Origin: AC-32 sp035473395
GTDB taxonomy: Bacteria; Actinomycetota; Thermoleophilia; Gaiellales; Gaiellaceae
Reading direction: 5' to 3'
Assembly (NCBI GenBank): GCA_035473395.1
Contig: DATIOF010000015.1
Location: 1 to 12,402, forward strand
Length of the DNA: 12,402 nucleotides
Part shown: in pieces, positions 1-5,937 of the stretch
Position numbering within the stretch: the stretch's first letter is position 1
Layout: every line of letters begins with the position of its first letter
Translations under genes and position numbers: made by a program
Notes under the pieces: generated by a model
Databases searched by the model: none
What the model saw: the letters and a program-made list of their open reading frames with translations, nothing else
What the model was told of the DNA's origin: nothing

Positions 1-102
1 ACCGTCTACGCGGCGATGCAGGCCTGCGGCATCGTCAACGACCATCTCGCGACCTGCCCGTGGCGAGCGGCCGCCGAAGAGGCCCGCGCGGCCCTCGGCT
101 AG
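1..102 (+). CDS. tag: DNA-3-methyladenine glycosylase I, C-terminal end (5' part outside window)
   Basis: Only the last 33 codons and the TAG stop are present; the reading frame is open from base 1. The peptide begins TVYAAMQACGIVNDHLATC, which matches the C-terminal signature of the Tag family (MQA-x-G-hydrophobic-VNDH). In this family a His and a Cys four residues later bind a structural zinc; here they are the H and C of the HLATC segment. The enzyme removes 3-methyladenine from alkylated DNA to start base excision repair. The gene ends 11 bases before the methyltransferase start, so the two are probably co-transcribed. The identification rests on a short segment, but the motif is characteristic. 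Confidence 0.85.
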   Translation, partial: TVYAAMQACGIVNDHLATCPWRAAAEEARAALG

Positions 103-113
103 GCTCGGCCACC

Positions 114-707
114 GTGCTCGACGATCGCGTCCGTGCCGTGCTGGCCCGCCTCGAGGCGGAGGACGCCGACGAACGGGCCCGCAACGTCCCGCGCGAGCAG
201 CGCGCTCGCCAGGTGGCTCGCACGACCGGGCAGTTCCTGTTCTCCTTCGTCGCGCCGCAGACCGACTGCGAGGTGCTCGAGCTCGGCGGCTCGCGCGGCT
301 ACTCGACGATCTGGCTCGCCGCCGGGGTCCGCAACCTCGGCGGCCGGGTGCTCTCGCTCGAGAGCGACCCGGTCAAGGTCGAGGCCTGGCGCGCCAACGT
401 CGGGGAGGCCGGCCTCTCGGACTGGGCCGAGCTCGTGCCGGGCGATGCCTTCGAGACGCTGCCGACGATCGACGACGTCTTCGACGTGGTCTTCCTCGAC
501 GCTGAGAAGGAGCTCTACGAGCGGCTCTTCGAGGCGGCGCGCGACAAGCTCGAGCCCGGCGCGGTCGTGATCGCCGACAACGTGCTTTCGCACGAGGAGG
601 TGCTGGGCGCGTACTCGCGCGCCCGGCAGGCCGATTCCACGCTCGAGAGCGTCACCGTCCCGCTCGATCGCGGGTTAGAGATTTCCGCAGTCCTCCGCAA
701 TCGCTAG
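114..707 (+). CDS. Class I SAM-dependent O-methyltransferase (COG4122/YrrM-like)
   Basis: A 197-residue soluble protein with a Rossmann-type methyltransferase fold. Motif I, which binds S-adenosylmethionine, is VLELGGSRGYSTIWLA at about residues 54-69. An acidic residue ends the next strand (LSLESD). FLDAEKELY with Asp129, and then VVIADNVLS, match the metal-binding and post-motif positions of caffeoyl-CoA/catechol-type O-methyltransferases. Its length is normal for the family (about 200 residues). The GTG at 114 is chosen because it lies 12 bases after the tag stop and leaves a natural N-terminus. An in-frame ATG at 60 would run through the end of tag and add arginine-rich residues unlike the family. 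The methyl acceptor cannot be deduced. The stop codon overlaps a possible -10 box for the RNA downstream. Confidence 0.85.
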   Translation: MLDDRVRAVLARLEAEDADERARNVPREQRARQVARTTGQFLFSFVAPQTDCEVLELGGSRGYSTIWLAAGVRNLGGRVLSLESDPVKVEAWRANVGEAGLSDWAELVPGDAFETLPTIDDVFDVVFLDAEKELYERLFEAARDKLEPGAVVIADNVLSHEEVLGAYSRARQADSTLESVTVPLDRGLEISAVLRNR

Positions 708-710
708 AGT
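705..710 (+). promoter_or_regulatory. Possible -10 box TAGAGT for the downstream RNA
   Basis: TAGAGT fits the TANNNT consensus and includes the methyltransferase stop codon. A start about seven bases downstream (around 717) would begin transcription just ahead of the purine-rich segment and the folded region described next. No good -35 hexamer is seen at 16-18 bases, so this is a weak prediction. The RNA could equally be the 3' end of the methyltransferase transcript. Confidence 0.3.
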
Positions 711-723
711 GCTCGTACCGCGG

Positions 724-737
724 AAAGGAGGTGGTCC
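724..737 (+). promoter_or_regulatory. Near-perfect complement of the 16S rRNA 3' end (very strong Shine-Dalgarno-like site)
   Basis: AAAGGAGGTGGTCC differs from the complement of the usual bacterial 16S tail (AAAGGAGGTGATCC) at one base, where a G-U pair can still form. This gives up to 14 continuous pairs. A GTG at 742 follows at Shine-Dalgarno distance, but its frame closes at 781-783 after 13 codons. The 3' half of the site (732-737) is also one strand of the predicted closing stem with 905-912, so ribosome binding and folding would compete. No other start in the window has so extensive a site. Confidence 0.4.
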
Positions 738-912
738 GGTAGTGATTTCATCAAGTACGGGCAGTGGAGGTACCAGCGGGTAGAGGTGCCGTCCCCGGGA
801 CCCACGGGGAACCGCCTAGCCAGCGTGGGGGGCTCGCGTAAGAAAGCGCCGCCGGCAGCACGACCGCCGGCCGGAACGCGCCTCTACCACTACGACGCTG
901 GTATTCGGATCA

Positions 913-942
913 GGGGCCGCCTTCGTGCGGCCCCTTTTCTTT
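913..942 (+). terminator. Rho-independent terminator
   Basis: GGGGCCGC (913-920) and GCGGCCCC (927-934) form a perfect eight-pair stem with a six-base loop, followed by TTTTCTTT (935-942). In so GC-rich a sequence this T tract stands out. The orientation serves + strand transcription. Read on the other strand, the bases after the stem are not T-rich, so it is unlikely to terminate the SDR gene, which stops four bases to the right. Confidence 0.85.
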
Positions 943-946
943 GCAC

Positions 947-1840
947 CTAGACGGCGCGGCGAAGCTGTTCGTCCAGCGGCACGAGCGGCAGCTTGAAGGT
1001 GCGAACCGCGTCCTCGTTCGAGACGACGTTGTCGCCGTGCTCGAGCATCGTCAGGAGGTCGCGCGTCAGCGGGATGTTCCCCGGTAGGCGCTCGGTGACG
1101 AGGGCGTTCGCCCGCATCAGCGCCATCGGCACGTGCACGGTCGGGCGCCGCTGCCCGAGCACGCGCTTCAGCCGCTCCCAGAACTCGTTCCAGCTGACGG
1201 CGTCCGGCCCGCCGAGCTCGAAGGTGCCGTTCGCGGCCTCGACCTTGTCCACGCTCTGCGCGAAGTACGCCGCCACGTCCTCGATCCAGATCGGCTGGAT
1301 GCGCTGCTTCCCGCTGCCGGTGATCGGCGTCACTGGAGCGACCTTGGCCAGGCGCCGGAACGTCGGCAGGATCCCGCCGTCCTTGGCGAAGACGAAGCTC
1401 GGCCGGAAGATCACGTGCTCGAGCCCGGAGCCGCTCACCGCCTGCTCCTCTTCCCACTTCGCGTGGTAGTACGGGACGAGATCCTTCGTCTCCTCGGTCG
1501 TCCCGAGCGCGCTCATCAGGACGAAGCGCTTCACGCCGGCCTCCTTGGCGGCAGCGACGAGCTCGCGCGTGCCCTCCTCCATCACCTGCCGGAACTGCTC
1601 GCCGCTGCCCTGGCGGATGGCGACCAGGTGGACGACGACCTCGCTGCTCTCGACCGCGCGGCGCAGGCTCTCGCGCTCGGTCATGTCGCCCTGGACGAGC
1701 TCGGCGCCCCACGCGGCCAGCGTGGTCGCTGCCTTCCCGCTCGGGTTCCGCACGAGCGCGCGAACCTCCTTGTCGCGCTCGCGCAACGCGTGGACGACGC
1801 GAGGACCGATGAAGCCGGTCCCTCCGGTGACGAGAATCAC
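947..1840 (-). CDS. Atypical short-chain dehydrogenase / NDUFA9-like NAD(P)-binding protein
   Basis: A 297-residue protein. The N-terminus MILVTGGTGFIGPRVV carries the dinucleotide-binding TGxxGxxG motif. ALVRNPSGK follows the second strand, where NADP-binding members often have an Arg. GDMTERESL is the usual adenine-contact segment, and YYHAK fits the YxxxK active-site pattern although atypical members are often not catalytic. RPSFVFAKDGG and the later W-rich segment resemble the NAD(P)H-binding epimerase-like proteins grouped with complex I subunit NDUFA9. Substrate unknown; candidates are quinone or isoprenoid chemistry, or a chaperone-like role. The start is GTG at 1840: a TAGAAT box ends seven bases before it, so the transcript probably begins at the start codon. 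It is divergent from the secreted-protein gene. Confidence 0.85.
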   Translation of the reverse strand: MILVTGGTGFIGPRVVHALRERDKEVRALVRNPSGKAATTLAAWGAELVQGDMTERESLRRAVESSEVVVHLVAIRQGSGEQFRQVMEEGTRELVAAAKEAGVKRFVLMSALGTTEETKDLVPYYHAKWEEEQAVSGSGLEHVIFRPSFVFAKDGGILPTFRRLAKVAPVTPITGSGKQRIQPIWIEDVAAYFAQSVDKVEAANGTFELGGPDAVSWNEFWERLKRVLGQRRPTVHVPMALMRANALVTERLPGNIPLTRDLLTMLEHGDNVVSNEDAVRTFKLPLVPLDEQLRRAV

Positions 1841-1846
1841 GCCTCG

Positions 1847-1852
1847 ATTCTA
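1847..1852 (-). promoter_or_regulatory. -10 box TAGAAT of the SDR gene (leaderless promoter)
   Basis: On the minus strand TAGAATCG lies just before the GTG start. The usual distance from a -10 box to +1 puts the first transcribed base at 1840, the G of the start codon. There is no Shine-Dalgarno sequence, in keeping with leaderless translation. No clear -35 hexamer is seen. The same eight bases TAGAATCG precede dcd. Confidence 0.55.
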
Positions 1853-1866
1853 CGGCGGTCGTGCGT

Positions 1867-1872
1867 TATGGT
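1867..1872 (+). promoter_or_regulatory. -10 box TATGGT of the secreted-protein gene
   Basis: TATGGT fits TANNNT and predicts a start near 1879. The leader would then be about 15 bases, beginning with GAGGA (1879-1883), which can serve as ribosome binding site for the ATG at 1894. It lies 15 bp from the opposite-facing -10 box of the SDR gene, so the two promoters probably share one polymerase landing region. Confidence 0.4.
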
Positions 1873-1893
1873 CGCTGCGAGGAACTGCGGCAG

Positions 1894-2757
1894 ATGGGCA
1901 GGTGGGTCATGGCGCTTGTGGCGGCCGGCGTGGTGCTGGTCGCAGCCGCCGCGCGGGCGCAGAGCGATCAGGTCGTGCTCGCCCCGACCGTCTATGCCTC
2001 GCACAACCTGCCCTCGGACGCGATCACGGGGTTCACGATCAGCTGCCCGCCCGGGTACGTCGCCGTCAGCGCCGGCGTCTCGAGCCCCGGCCCGGGCTCG
2101 ACGCTGCTGAGCGTCCGACCGGTGGGGCTGCGGGCGTACACGTTCCGGTTCGGCAACCCGGCCACGAACGACCCGACCCGCGTCACGGTTGCCGTCGCCT
2201 GCCGCAAGATTCGGCCGCCGGGGCCGGTGATCGTGCTGAAGCCGGTCAAGACGAGGGTCGTCGTCAGGCCGGGGGCGCAGAAGTCGGGCACGCTCCCCTG
2301 CCCCGCCAACACGACGCCGGCGGGAGCTGCCATCGATCTGGATCCGGGGCGCGCCAAGTCGGTCGGCGCCTTCGCCGGCACCGCGCTCAGCGTGCGGAGC
2401 ACCACGGCGACGCTGCGAGCGTTCCAGTTCAGGATTGCGAACGCCGGCAGCCGGGCGCACGACGTCGTCGTCAACGGCGCGTGCGTGACGATCTTGCTGG
2501 CGCCCACAGTGGAGCGCGCCAAGCTGAACACGACCATCTCGACCTTCACGCGCTTGATCGCCCCGGGCAGACAGCGTCTGCACTACCGCTGCCGCAGCGG
2601 CTGGGCCTCGCTCGGCGCGGGCTACACGCTCACGTCCGGCGTCTTGCGGATCGACGGCGCAGCGGCTCTGGGCACGAGCGGCGCCTGGTGGGTGCGGAAC
2701 ACCGCGGCGTCGCCCCTCACGGCCCAGTTGCAGGTGGTCTGCGGCCGCGTCGCCTAA
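1894..2757 (+). CDS. Secreted protein with three cysteine-paired modules, unknown function
   Basis: A 287-residue protein starting with a signal peptide: MGRW, a hydrophobic stretch to about residue 20, then ARA before QSD, a good signal peptidase I site. The mature part holds three related modules, each opening with Cys in a context like SCPPGY/PCPANT/RCRSGW and closing with Cys after a run of alternating V residues. The cysteines are at 51 and 103, 136 and 197, and 233 and 283; each pair could form a disulfide. I do not recognise a named family or any catalytic motif; a beta-rich extracellular binding protein is an inference. ATG 1894 is preferred because it gives the signal peptide a basic N-terminus and follows a -10 box. 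GTG at 1861 and ATG at 1909 are in-frame alternatives. The stop overlaps that of dcd. Confidence 0.75.
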   Translation: MGRWVMALVAAGVVLVAAAARAQSDQVVLAPTVYASHNLPSDAITGFTISCPPGYVAVSAGVSSPGPGSTLLSVRPVGLRAYTFRFGNPATNDPTRVTVAVACRKIRPPGPVIVLKPVKTRVVVRPGAQKSGTLPCPANTTPAGAAIDLDPGRAKSVGAFAGTALSVRSTTATLRAFQFRIANAGSRAHDVVVNGACVTILLAPTVERAKLNTTISTFTRLIAPGRQRLHYRCRSGWASLGAGYTLTSGVLRIDGAAALGTSGAWWVRNTAASPLTAQLQVVCGRVA

Positions 2758-3314
2758 AAATTCTGCCAGTACCGGCTCGGCGTCGGGCCCTGTTGGCCCT
2801 GGTACTTCGAGCCGAGCTCGCCCGAGCCGTACGGCGTCTCGGCCGGCTCGGTCAGCTGGACGAACGAGAGCTGGCCGATCTTCATGCCGAAGTAGATCGT
2901 GATCGGCAGGTTGGCGACGTTCGAGAGCTCGAGCGTCACGTGGCCGTCCCAGCCCGGGTCGATGAACCCGGCGGTCGAGTGGATCAGGAGGCCGAGCCGC
3001 CCGAGGGAGCTCTTGCCCTCGAGCCGCGCGACGAGATCGTCGGGCAGCGTCACCCGCTCGAGCGTCGAGCCGAGCACGAACTCGCCGGGATGGAGGATGA
3101 ACGGGCGGTCGCCGTCGATCTCGACGAGCTCGGTCAAATCCTCCTGCGGCTCCTTGACGTCGATGAAGGCGTAGCGCGCGTTGTGGAAGACGCGGAAGTA
3201 CCGGTCGACGCGCACATCGACGCTCGAGGGCTGGAGCAGCGCTTCGTCGTAGGGGTCGATCCCGATCCGACCCTCCGCGAGCAACCGCCTGATCGTCCGG
3301 TCGGAGAGGACCAC
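2754..3314 (-). CDS. dcd: dCTP deaminase, dUMP-forming (bifunctional type)
   Basis: A 186-residue enzyme beginning MVLSDRTIRRLLAEGRIGID. It deaminates dCTP, and in the mycobacterial-type enzyme also cleaves the resulting dUTP to dUMP and pyrophosphate, feeding thymidylate synthesis without releasing dUTP. Seen here are QPSSVDVRVD, HPGEFVLGSTLE, the nucleotide-binding LEGKSSLGRLGL, HSTAGFIDPGW, the catalytic Glu within VTLELSNVANLP, and the C-terminal SKYQGQQGPTPSRYW that closes over the phosphates. As I recall the M. tuberculosis enzyme, similarity runs over the whole length (about 190 residues), which supports the bifunctional assignment. GTG 3314 is chosen over TTG 3320 because it matches the family N-terminus and sits at the transcription start predicted from TAGAAT at 3323-3328. 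The TAG stop shares two bases with the convergent gene's TAA. Confidence 0.95.
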   Translation of the reverse strand: MVLSDRTIRRLLAEGRIGIDPYDEALLQPSSVDVRVDRYFRVFHNARYAFIDVKEPQEDLTELVEIDGDRPFILHPGEFVLGSTLERVTLPDDLVARLEGKSSLGRLGLLIHSTAGFIDPGWDGHVTLELSNVANLPITIYFGMKIGQLSFVQLTEPAETPYGSGELGSKYQGQQGPTPSRYWQNF

Positions 3315-3322
3315 GACCAACG

Positions 3323-3328
3323 ATTCTA
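3323..3328 (-). promoter_or_regulatory. -10 box TAGAAT of dcd (leaderless or nearly so)
   Basis: TAGAATCG on the minus strand repeats the box before the SDR gene. The predicted start is around 3314-3318, giving at most a four-base leader before GTG 3314. No -35 hexamer of normal quality is visible. It lies six bases from the opposite-facing -10 box of the glycoside hydrolase gene. Confidence 0.5.
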
Positions 3329-3334
3329 AGGGCT

Positions 3335-3340
3335 TATGCT
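3335..3340 (+). promoter_or_regulatory. -10 box TATGCT of the DUF4015 gene
   Basis: TATGCT fits TANNNT and predicts a start near 3347, seven bases before the ATG at 3354. This argues against the earlier in-frame ATG at 3336, which lies inside the box, and GTG at 3342. No Shine-Dalgarno sequence is present in the short leader. Confidence 0.4.
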
Positions 3341-3353
3341 TGTGGGCCTTTCG

Positions 3354-4535
3354 ATGGACGACCACGACAAGACCGCTCGTACGCGCGAGCGCCGGCGGCA
3401 GCGGCGGCGTCGCCAGGTCAGGCGAAGGCGGCTCGTGGCGAGCGCGATCTTGCTCGCGCTCGCGGCCGGGATCACGCTCGGCGCGCGCTCGGTCGGCGGC
3501 GGTTCCAGCCACGCCGCCCGGACCACGCAGACCACGACCACCACCAACGTCGTCGCGAAGCGCAACGCGAACCACGTCGAGGTACCGCACGAGATCCGCG
3601 GCGTCCACGTCACGATGGGGCTCGCGTCCCTGCCCGGGAAGCTGCAGCAGTACCTCGCGCTGCCCGGCCTGAACACGGTCGAACTCGACGTCAAGGACGA
3701 GAACGGCAAGGTCGGCTTCGTTCCTTCGGCCGTCCCGCTCGCCCGCCGTGTCGGCGCCGCCGCGCCGTACTACAAGGCCCGTCGTGCCGCGCGGCTCGCG
3801 CACGCGAAGGGCGTCTACCTGATCGGCCGCGTGGTCACCTTCGAGGACCCGGTGCTCTCGGAGCAGCGCCCCGAGCTGGCGATTCGCACAAGTGACGGTT
3901 CCCTCTGGCACAACAACGCGGGCCTCGGCTGGACGAACCCGTACGACAAGCGCGTCTGGAAGTACAACGTCGACCTGGGCGTGGCCGCGGCGAAGGCCGG
4001 CTTCGACGAGATCCAGTTCGACTACGTGCGCTTCCCGAGCGACGGCGACCTGTCGCTGATCCGCTACCCGGGGGTGCACACGCAGCCGATGTCGTGGACG
4101 ATCCCGGCCTTCGTCCAGTACGCGCGGAGCCGGCTGCACCCGCTGGGCGCGCGTGTCTCCGTGGACGTCTTCGGGCTCGCGGCCACGCACGACCTCGGCA
4201 TCGGCCAGGTGCCGCGCCGAATCTCGCGCTACGTGGACGCGGTCTACCCGATGGTCTACCCGTCGCACTACAACCCGGGCGAGTACAACCTGGCCGACCC
4301 GAACGCGGTCCCGGGCGAGACGGTCAGCCACTCGCTGCTCGACTTCCAGGCCGCGCTCGAGGGACGCAAGGCGCGCCTGACGCCGTGGCTGCAGGACTTC
4401 TCGCTGGGCCGCACGTACACGCTCGCCGACGTCCAGGCTCAGGTTCGCGCCGCGCGCCTGCGGCGGGCGAACGGCTTCCTGCTCTGGAACGCCGAGGGCC
4501 TCTACGACTCGGCCGCCCTGCAACCGCCTGCATGA
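3354..4535 (+). CDS. Membrane-anchored putative glycoside hydrolase, DUF4015 family
   Basis: A 393-residue protein. The N-terminus MDDHDKTARTRERRRQRRR is strongly basic and is followed by one hydrophobic segment (LVASAILLALAAGITLG), a signal anchor that leaves the C-terminal part outside. A short Thr-rich linker leads to a TIM-barrel-like domain that starts at EIRGVHVTMG. It shows the strand ends expected in this family: NTVELDVKDENGKVGF, GFDEIQFDYVRFPSDG, VSVDVFGL and VDAVYPMVYPSHY. The acidic residues at strand ends (DVKDE, QFDYVRF, SVDVFG) are the likely active site. The family is called glycosyl-hydrolase-like by sequence; the substrate is not established, and cell-wall or extracellular glycans are an inference. 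ATG 3354 fits the promoter. Its stop lies 49 bases before gabT. Confidence 0.85.
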   Translation: MDDHDKTARTRERRRQRRRRQVRRRRLVASAILLALAAGITLGARSVGGGSSHAARTTQTTTTTNVVAKRNANHVEVPHEIRGVHVTMGLASLPGKLQQYLALPGLNTVELDVKDENGKVGFVPSAVPLARRVGAAAPYYKARRAARLAHAKGVYLIGRVVTFEDPVLSEQRPELAIRTSDGSLWHNNAGLGWTNPYDKRVWKYNVDLGVAAAKAGFDEIQFDYVRFPSDGDLSLIRYPGVHTQPMSWTIPAFVQYARSRLHPLGARVSVDVFGLAATHDLGIGQVPRRISRYVDAVYPMVYPSHYNPGEYNLADPNAVPGETVSHSLLDFQAALEGRKARLTPWLQDFSLGRTYTLADVQAQVRAARLRRANGFLLWNAEGLYDSAALQPPA

Positions 4536-4554
4536 GCGTTATGCACGTATGCAT
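4529..4554. promoter_or_regulatory. Cluster of TGCAT/ATGCA repeats, possible operator upstream of gabT
   Basis: TGCAT (4529-4533) and ATGCA (4541-4545) form an inverted repeat with a seven-base spacer. A second ATGCA, part of the palindrome ATGCAT (4549-4554), lies eight bases further on. The cluster covers the DUF4015 stop codon and the -35 region of the gabT promoter, a normal place for a repressor site. These AT-containing words are uncommon in such GC-rich DNA, but the repeats are short and chance cannot be excluded. Confidence 0.3.
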
Positions 4555-4571
4555 TCGACCGGCCGCTGCGG

Positions 4572-4577
4572 TATCGT
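4572..4577 (+). promoter_or_regulatory. -10 box TATCGT of gabT (leaderless promoter)
   Basis: TATCGT fits TANNNT and ends eight bases before the A of ATG 4585, so transcription should begin at or one base before the start codon. There is no ribosome binding site ahead of the ATG. The ATGCA cluster lies where a -35 element would be. Confidence 0.45.
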
Positions 4578-4584
4578 CACCGGC

Positions 4585-5907
4585 ATGGCGATGACACGGG
4601 CGATCGAGCTCCGGACCGAGGTTCCGGGGCCCAAGTCGAAGGAGATCCTGGACCGGAAGGCGCGCGTCGTCGCCGATCCGCTTTCGGTCTTTCTCCCGGT
4701 CGTGATCGACCGCGGCGAGGGCGCCACGCTGACCGACGTGGACGGCAACACGTTCCTCGACTTCACGGGCGGCGTCGGCTGCCTGAACGTCGGCCACTCG
4801 CACCCGAAAGTCGTGGCCGCCGCGCAGGAGCAGCTTGCGCGCTTCGCGCACACCGACTTCACGATCGTCCCCTACGAGGTGTACGTCTCGCTGGCCGAGC
4901 GCCTCTGCGAGCTCGCGCCGGTACGCAAGCCGGCCAAGGCGGCCTTCTTCAACGCCGGCACCGAGGCGGTCGAGAACGCGATCAAGTTCGCCCGGATCTA
5001 TACGGGCCGCCAGGCAGTGATCGGCTTCGAAGGCGGCTTCCACGGCCGCACGCTGCTCTCGCTGACGCTGACCTCGAAGACGCACCCGTACAAGGCGGGG
5101 CTTGGGCCATTCGCGCCGGAGGTCTACCGTGTGCCCTTCCCGAACGCGTACCGGGGCCCGAGCGCGGCCGACGCGCTGGCATCGCTCGAGCGCGCGCTGG
5201 TGACCCAGGTCGCGGCCGAGAACGTCGCCGCGATCGTGGTCGAGCCAGTCCAGGGCGAAGGCGGCTTTGTGGTCGCTCCGCCGGAGTTCCTCGAGGGCGT
5301 GCGCCGGATCTGCGACGACAACGGGATCGTGATGGTCGTCGACGAGGTGCAGACCGGCTTCGGCCGCACCGGCCGCATGTGGGGCATCGAGCACTATGAC
5401 GTCGAGCCCGACCTGATCACGGTCGCCAAGTCGATCGCCGCCGGCCTGCCGCTCTCGGGCGTGCTCGGCAACGCGGAGATCATGGACGCGCCCGGCGACT
5501 CGGCGATCGGCGGCACCTACGTCGGCAACCCGGTCGCCCAGGCCGCTGCGCTGGCCGTCCTCGACGTGTTCGAGGAGGAGGGCCTGAACGAGCGCGGCGC
5601 AGCGATCGGCGAGACGATCCGCGCCCGCATGCAGGCCTGGCACGAGCGCTGGGACGCCGTCGGCGACGTCCGCGGCCTCGGCGCGATGCTGGCGATCGAG
5701 CTCGTCCACGACCGCGAGACCAAGGACCCGGCGCCCGAGCTCGCGAGCGCGGTCGTCGAGGCGGCCGCCGAGCGCGGCCTCTTGCTGCTCAAGTCCGGGA
5801 TCTACTCGAACTGCATCCGCGTGCTCGTCCCGCTGGTGATCTCTGACGCCGAGCTGGACGAGGCCCTGGGCGTCTGGGAGCAGGCGCTCGACGCCTCGCT
5901 CGCTTAG
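4585..5907 (+). CDS. gabT: 4-aminobutyrate aminotransferase (class III PLP enzyme)
   Basis: A 440-residue pyridoxal-phosphate enzyme, normal length for GabT. It transfers the amino group of GABA to 2-oxoglutarate, giving succinate semialdehyde and glutamate. Visible motifs: the substrate-end FTGGVGCLNVGHSHP; phosphate-binding FNAGTEAVENAIKFAR; GFEGGFHGRT, which stacks on the cofactor; EPVQGEGGF; the cofactor aspartate in VVDEVQTGFGRTGRMW; and the Schiff-base Lys282 in ITVAKSIAAGLPLSG. GGTYVGNPV follows as in the family. GABA or a related 5-aminovalerate type substrate fits best; ornithine or acetylornithine is less likely. ATG 4585 is chosen from the leaderless promoter; in-frame ATGs at 4549 and 4591 are alternatives. 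No succinate-semialdehyde dehydrogenase gene adjoins it here. Confidence 0.88.
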   Translation: MAMTRAIELRTEVPGPKSKEILDRKARVVADPLSVFLPVVIDRGEGATLTDVDGNTFLDFTGGVGCLNVGHSHPKVVAAAQEQLARFAHTDFTIVPYEVYVSLAERLCELAPVRKPAKAAFFNAGTEAVENAIKFARIYTGRQAVIGFEGGFHGRTLLSLTLTSKTHPYKAGLGPFAPEVYRVPFPNAYRGPSAADALASLERALVTQVAAENVAAIVVEPVQGEGGFVVAPPEFLEGVRRICDDNGIVMVVDEVQTGFGRTGRMWGIEHYDVEPDLITVAKSIAAGLPLSGVLGNAEIMDAPGDSAIGGTYVGNPVAQAAALAVLDVFEEEGLNERGAAIGETIRARMQAWHERWDAVGDVRGLGAMLAIELVHDRETKDPAPELASAVVEAAAERGLLLLKSGIYSNCIRVLVPLVISDAELDEALGVWEQALDASLA

Positions 5908-5923
5908 TACCCACGATCACGGG

Positions 5924-5929
5924 CACAAT
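5924..5929 (+). promoter_or_regulatory. Weak -10 box CACAAT before the discoidin-like kinase gene
   Basis: CACAAT matches TATAAT at four of six positions and predicts a start near 5936, two bases before GTG 5938. With only 30 bases between the gabT stop and this start, read-through from gabT is also possible, as no terminator is seen between them. Confidence 0.3.
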
Positions 5930-5937
5930 TGAGCGTT

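Larger units (their letters stand above)
717..942 (+). ncRNA. Putative structured small RNA of unknown class
   Basis: The space between the methyltransferase and the opposite-strand SDR gene contains nested complementary segments. Bases 732-739 can pair with 905-912 (8 pairs, two G-U). Bases 771-778 pair perfectly with 896-903. Bases 779-789 pair with 878-888 (11 pairs, one U-G), set off by a seven-base bulge at 889-895. Inside are hairpins at 792-797/805-810 and 851-856/866-871, and a small one at 743-746/750-753. A terminator follows at once. This order (closing stem, inner stems, terminator) is typical of independent small RNAs or leader RNAs. There is no + strand gene downstream for it to regulate in cis. 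It does not show the signatures of tmRNA, RNase P RNA or SRP RNA. A 6S-like role is conceivable but the shape is not typical. Pairings are by eye; the 5' end is inferred. Confidence 0.5.

Noticed and set aside
99..593. Minus-strand open frame opposite the methyltransferase.
   Set aside because: Shadow frame of a convincing gene, with no recognisable motif.
761..780. Slight resemblance of GTGGAGGTACCAGCGGG to the T-box antiterminator sequence.
   Set aside because: The bases do not fit the T-box consensus without an insertion, the segment is used in another helix, and no aminoacyl-tRNA synthetase or amino-acid gene follows on the + strand.
717..942. tmRNA, RNase P RNA or SRP RNA as identity of the structured RNA.
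   Set aside because: None of their hallmark segments (tRNA-like ends and tag frame, P4 core, GGAA-containing SRP apical loop) were found.
744..949. Open + strand frame through the RNA region, reading IKYGQWRYQ and onward to a TAG just after the terminator.
   Set aside because: It has no ATG, GTG or TTG start near the strong ribosome-binding-like site and reads through the terminator stem. The nested helices explain the sequence better.
816..1712. Long minus-strand frame overlapping the SDR gene and the RNA region.
   Set aside because: The SDR frame has all family motifs in the same stretch; the other frame is Arg/Ala/Gly-rich and shows no motif.
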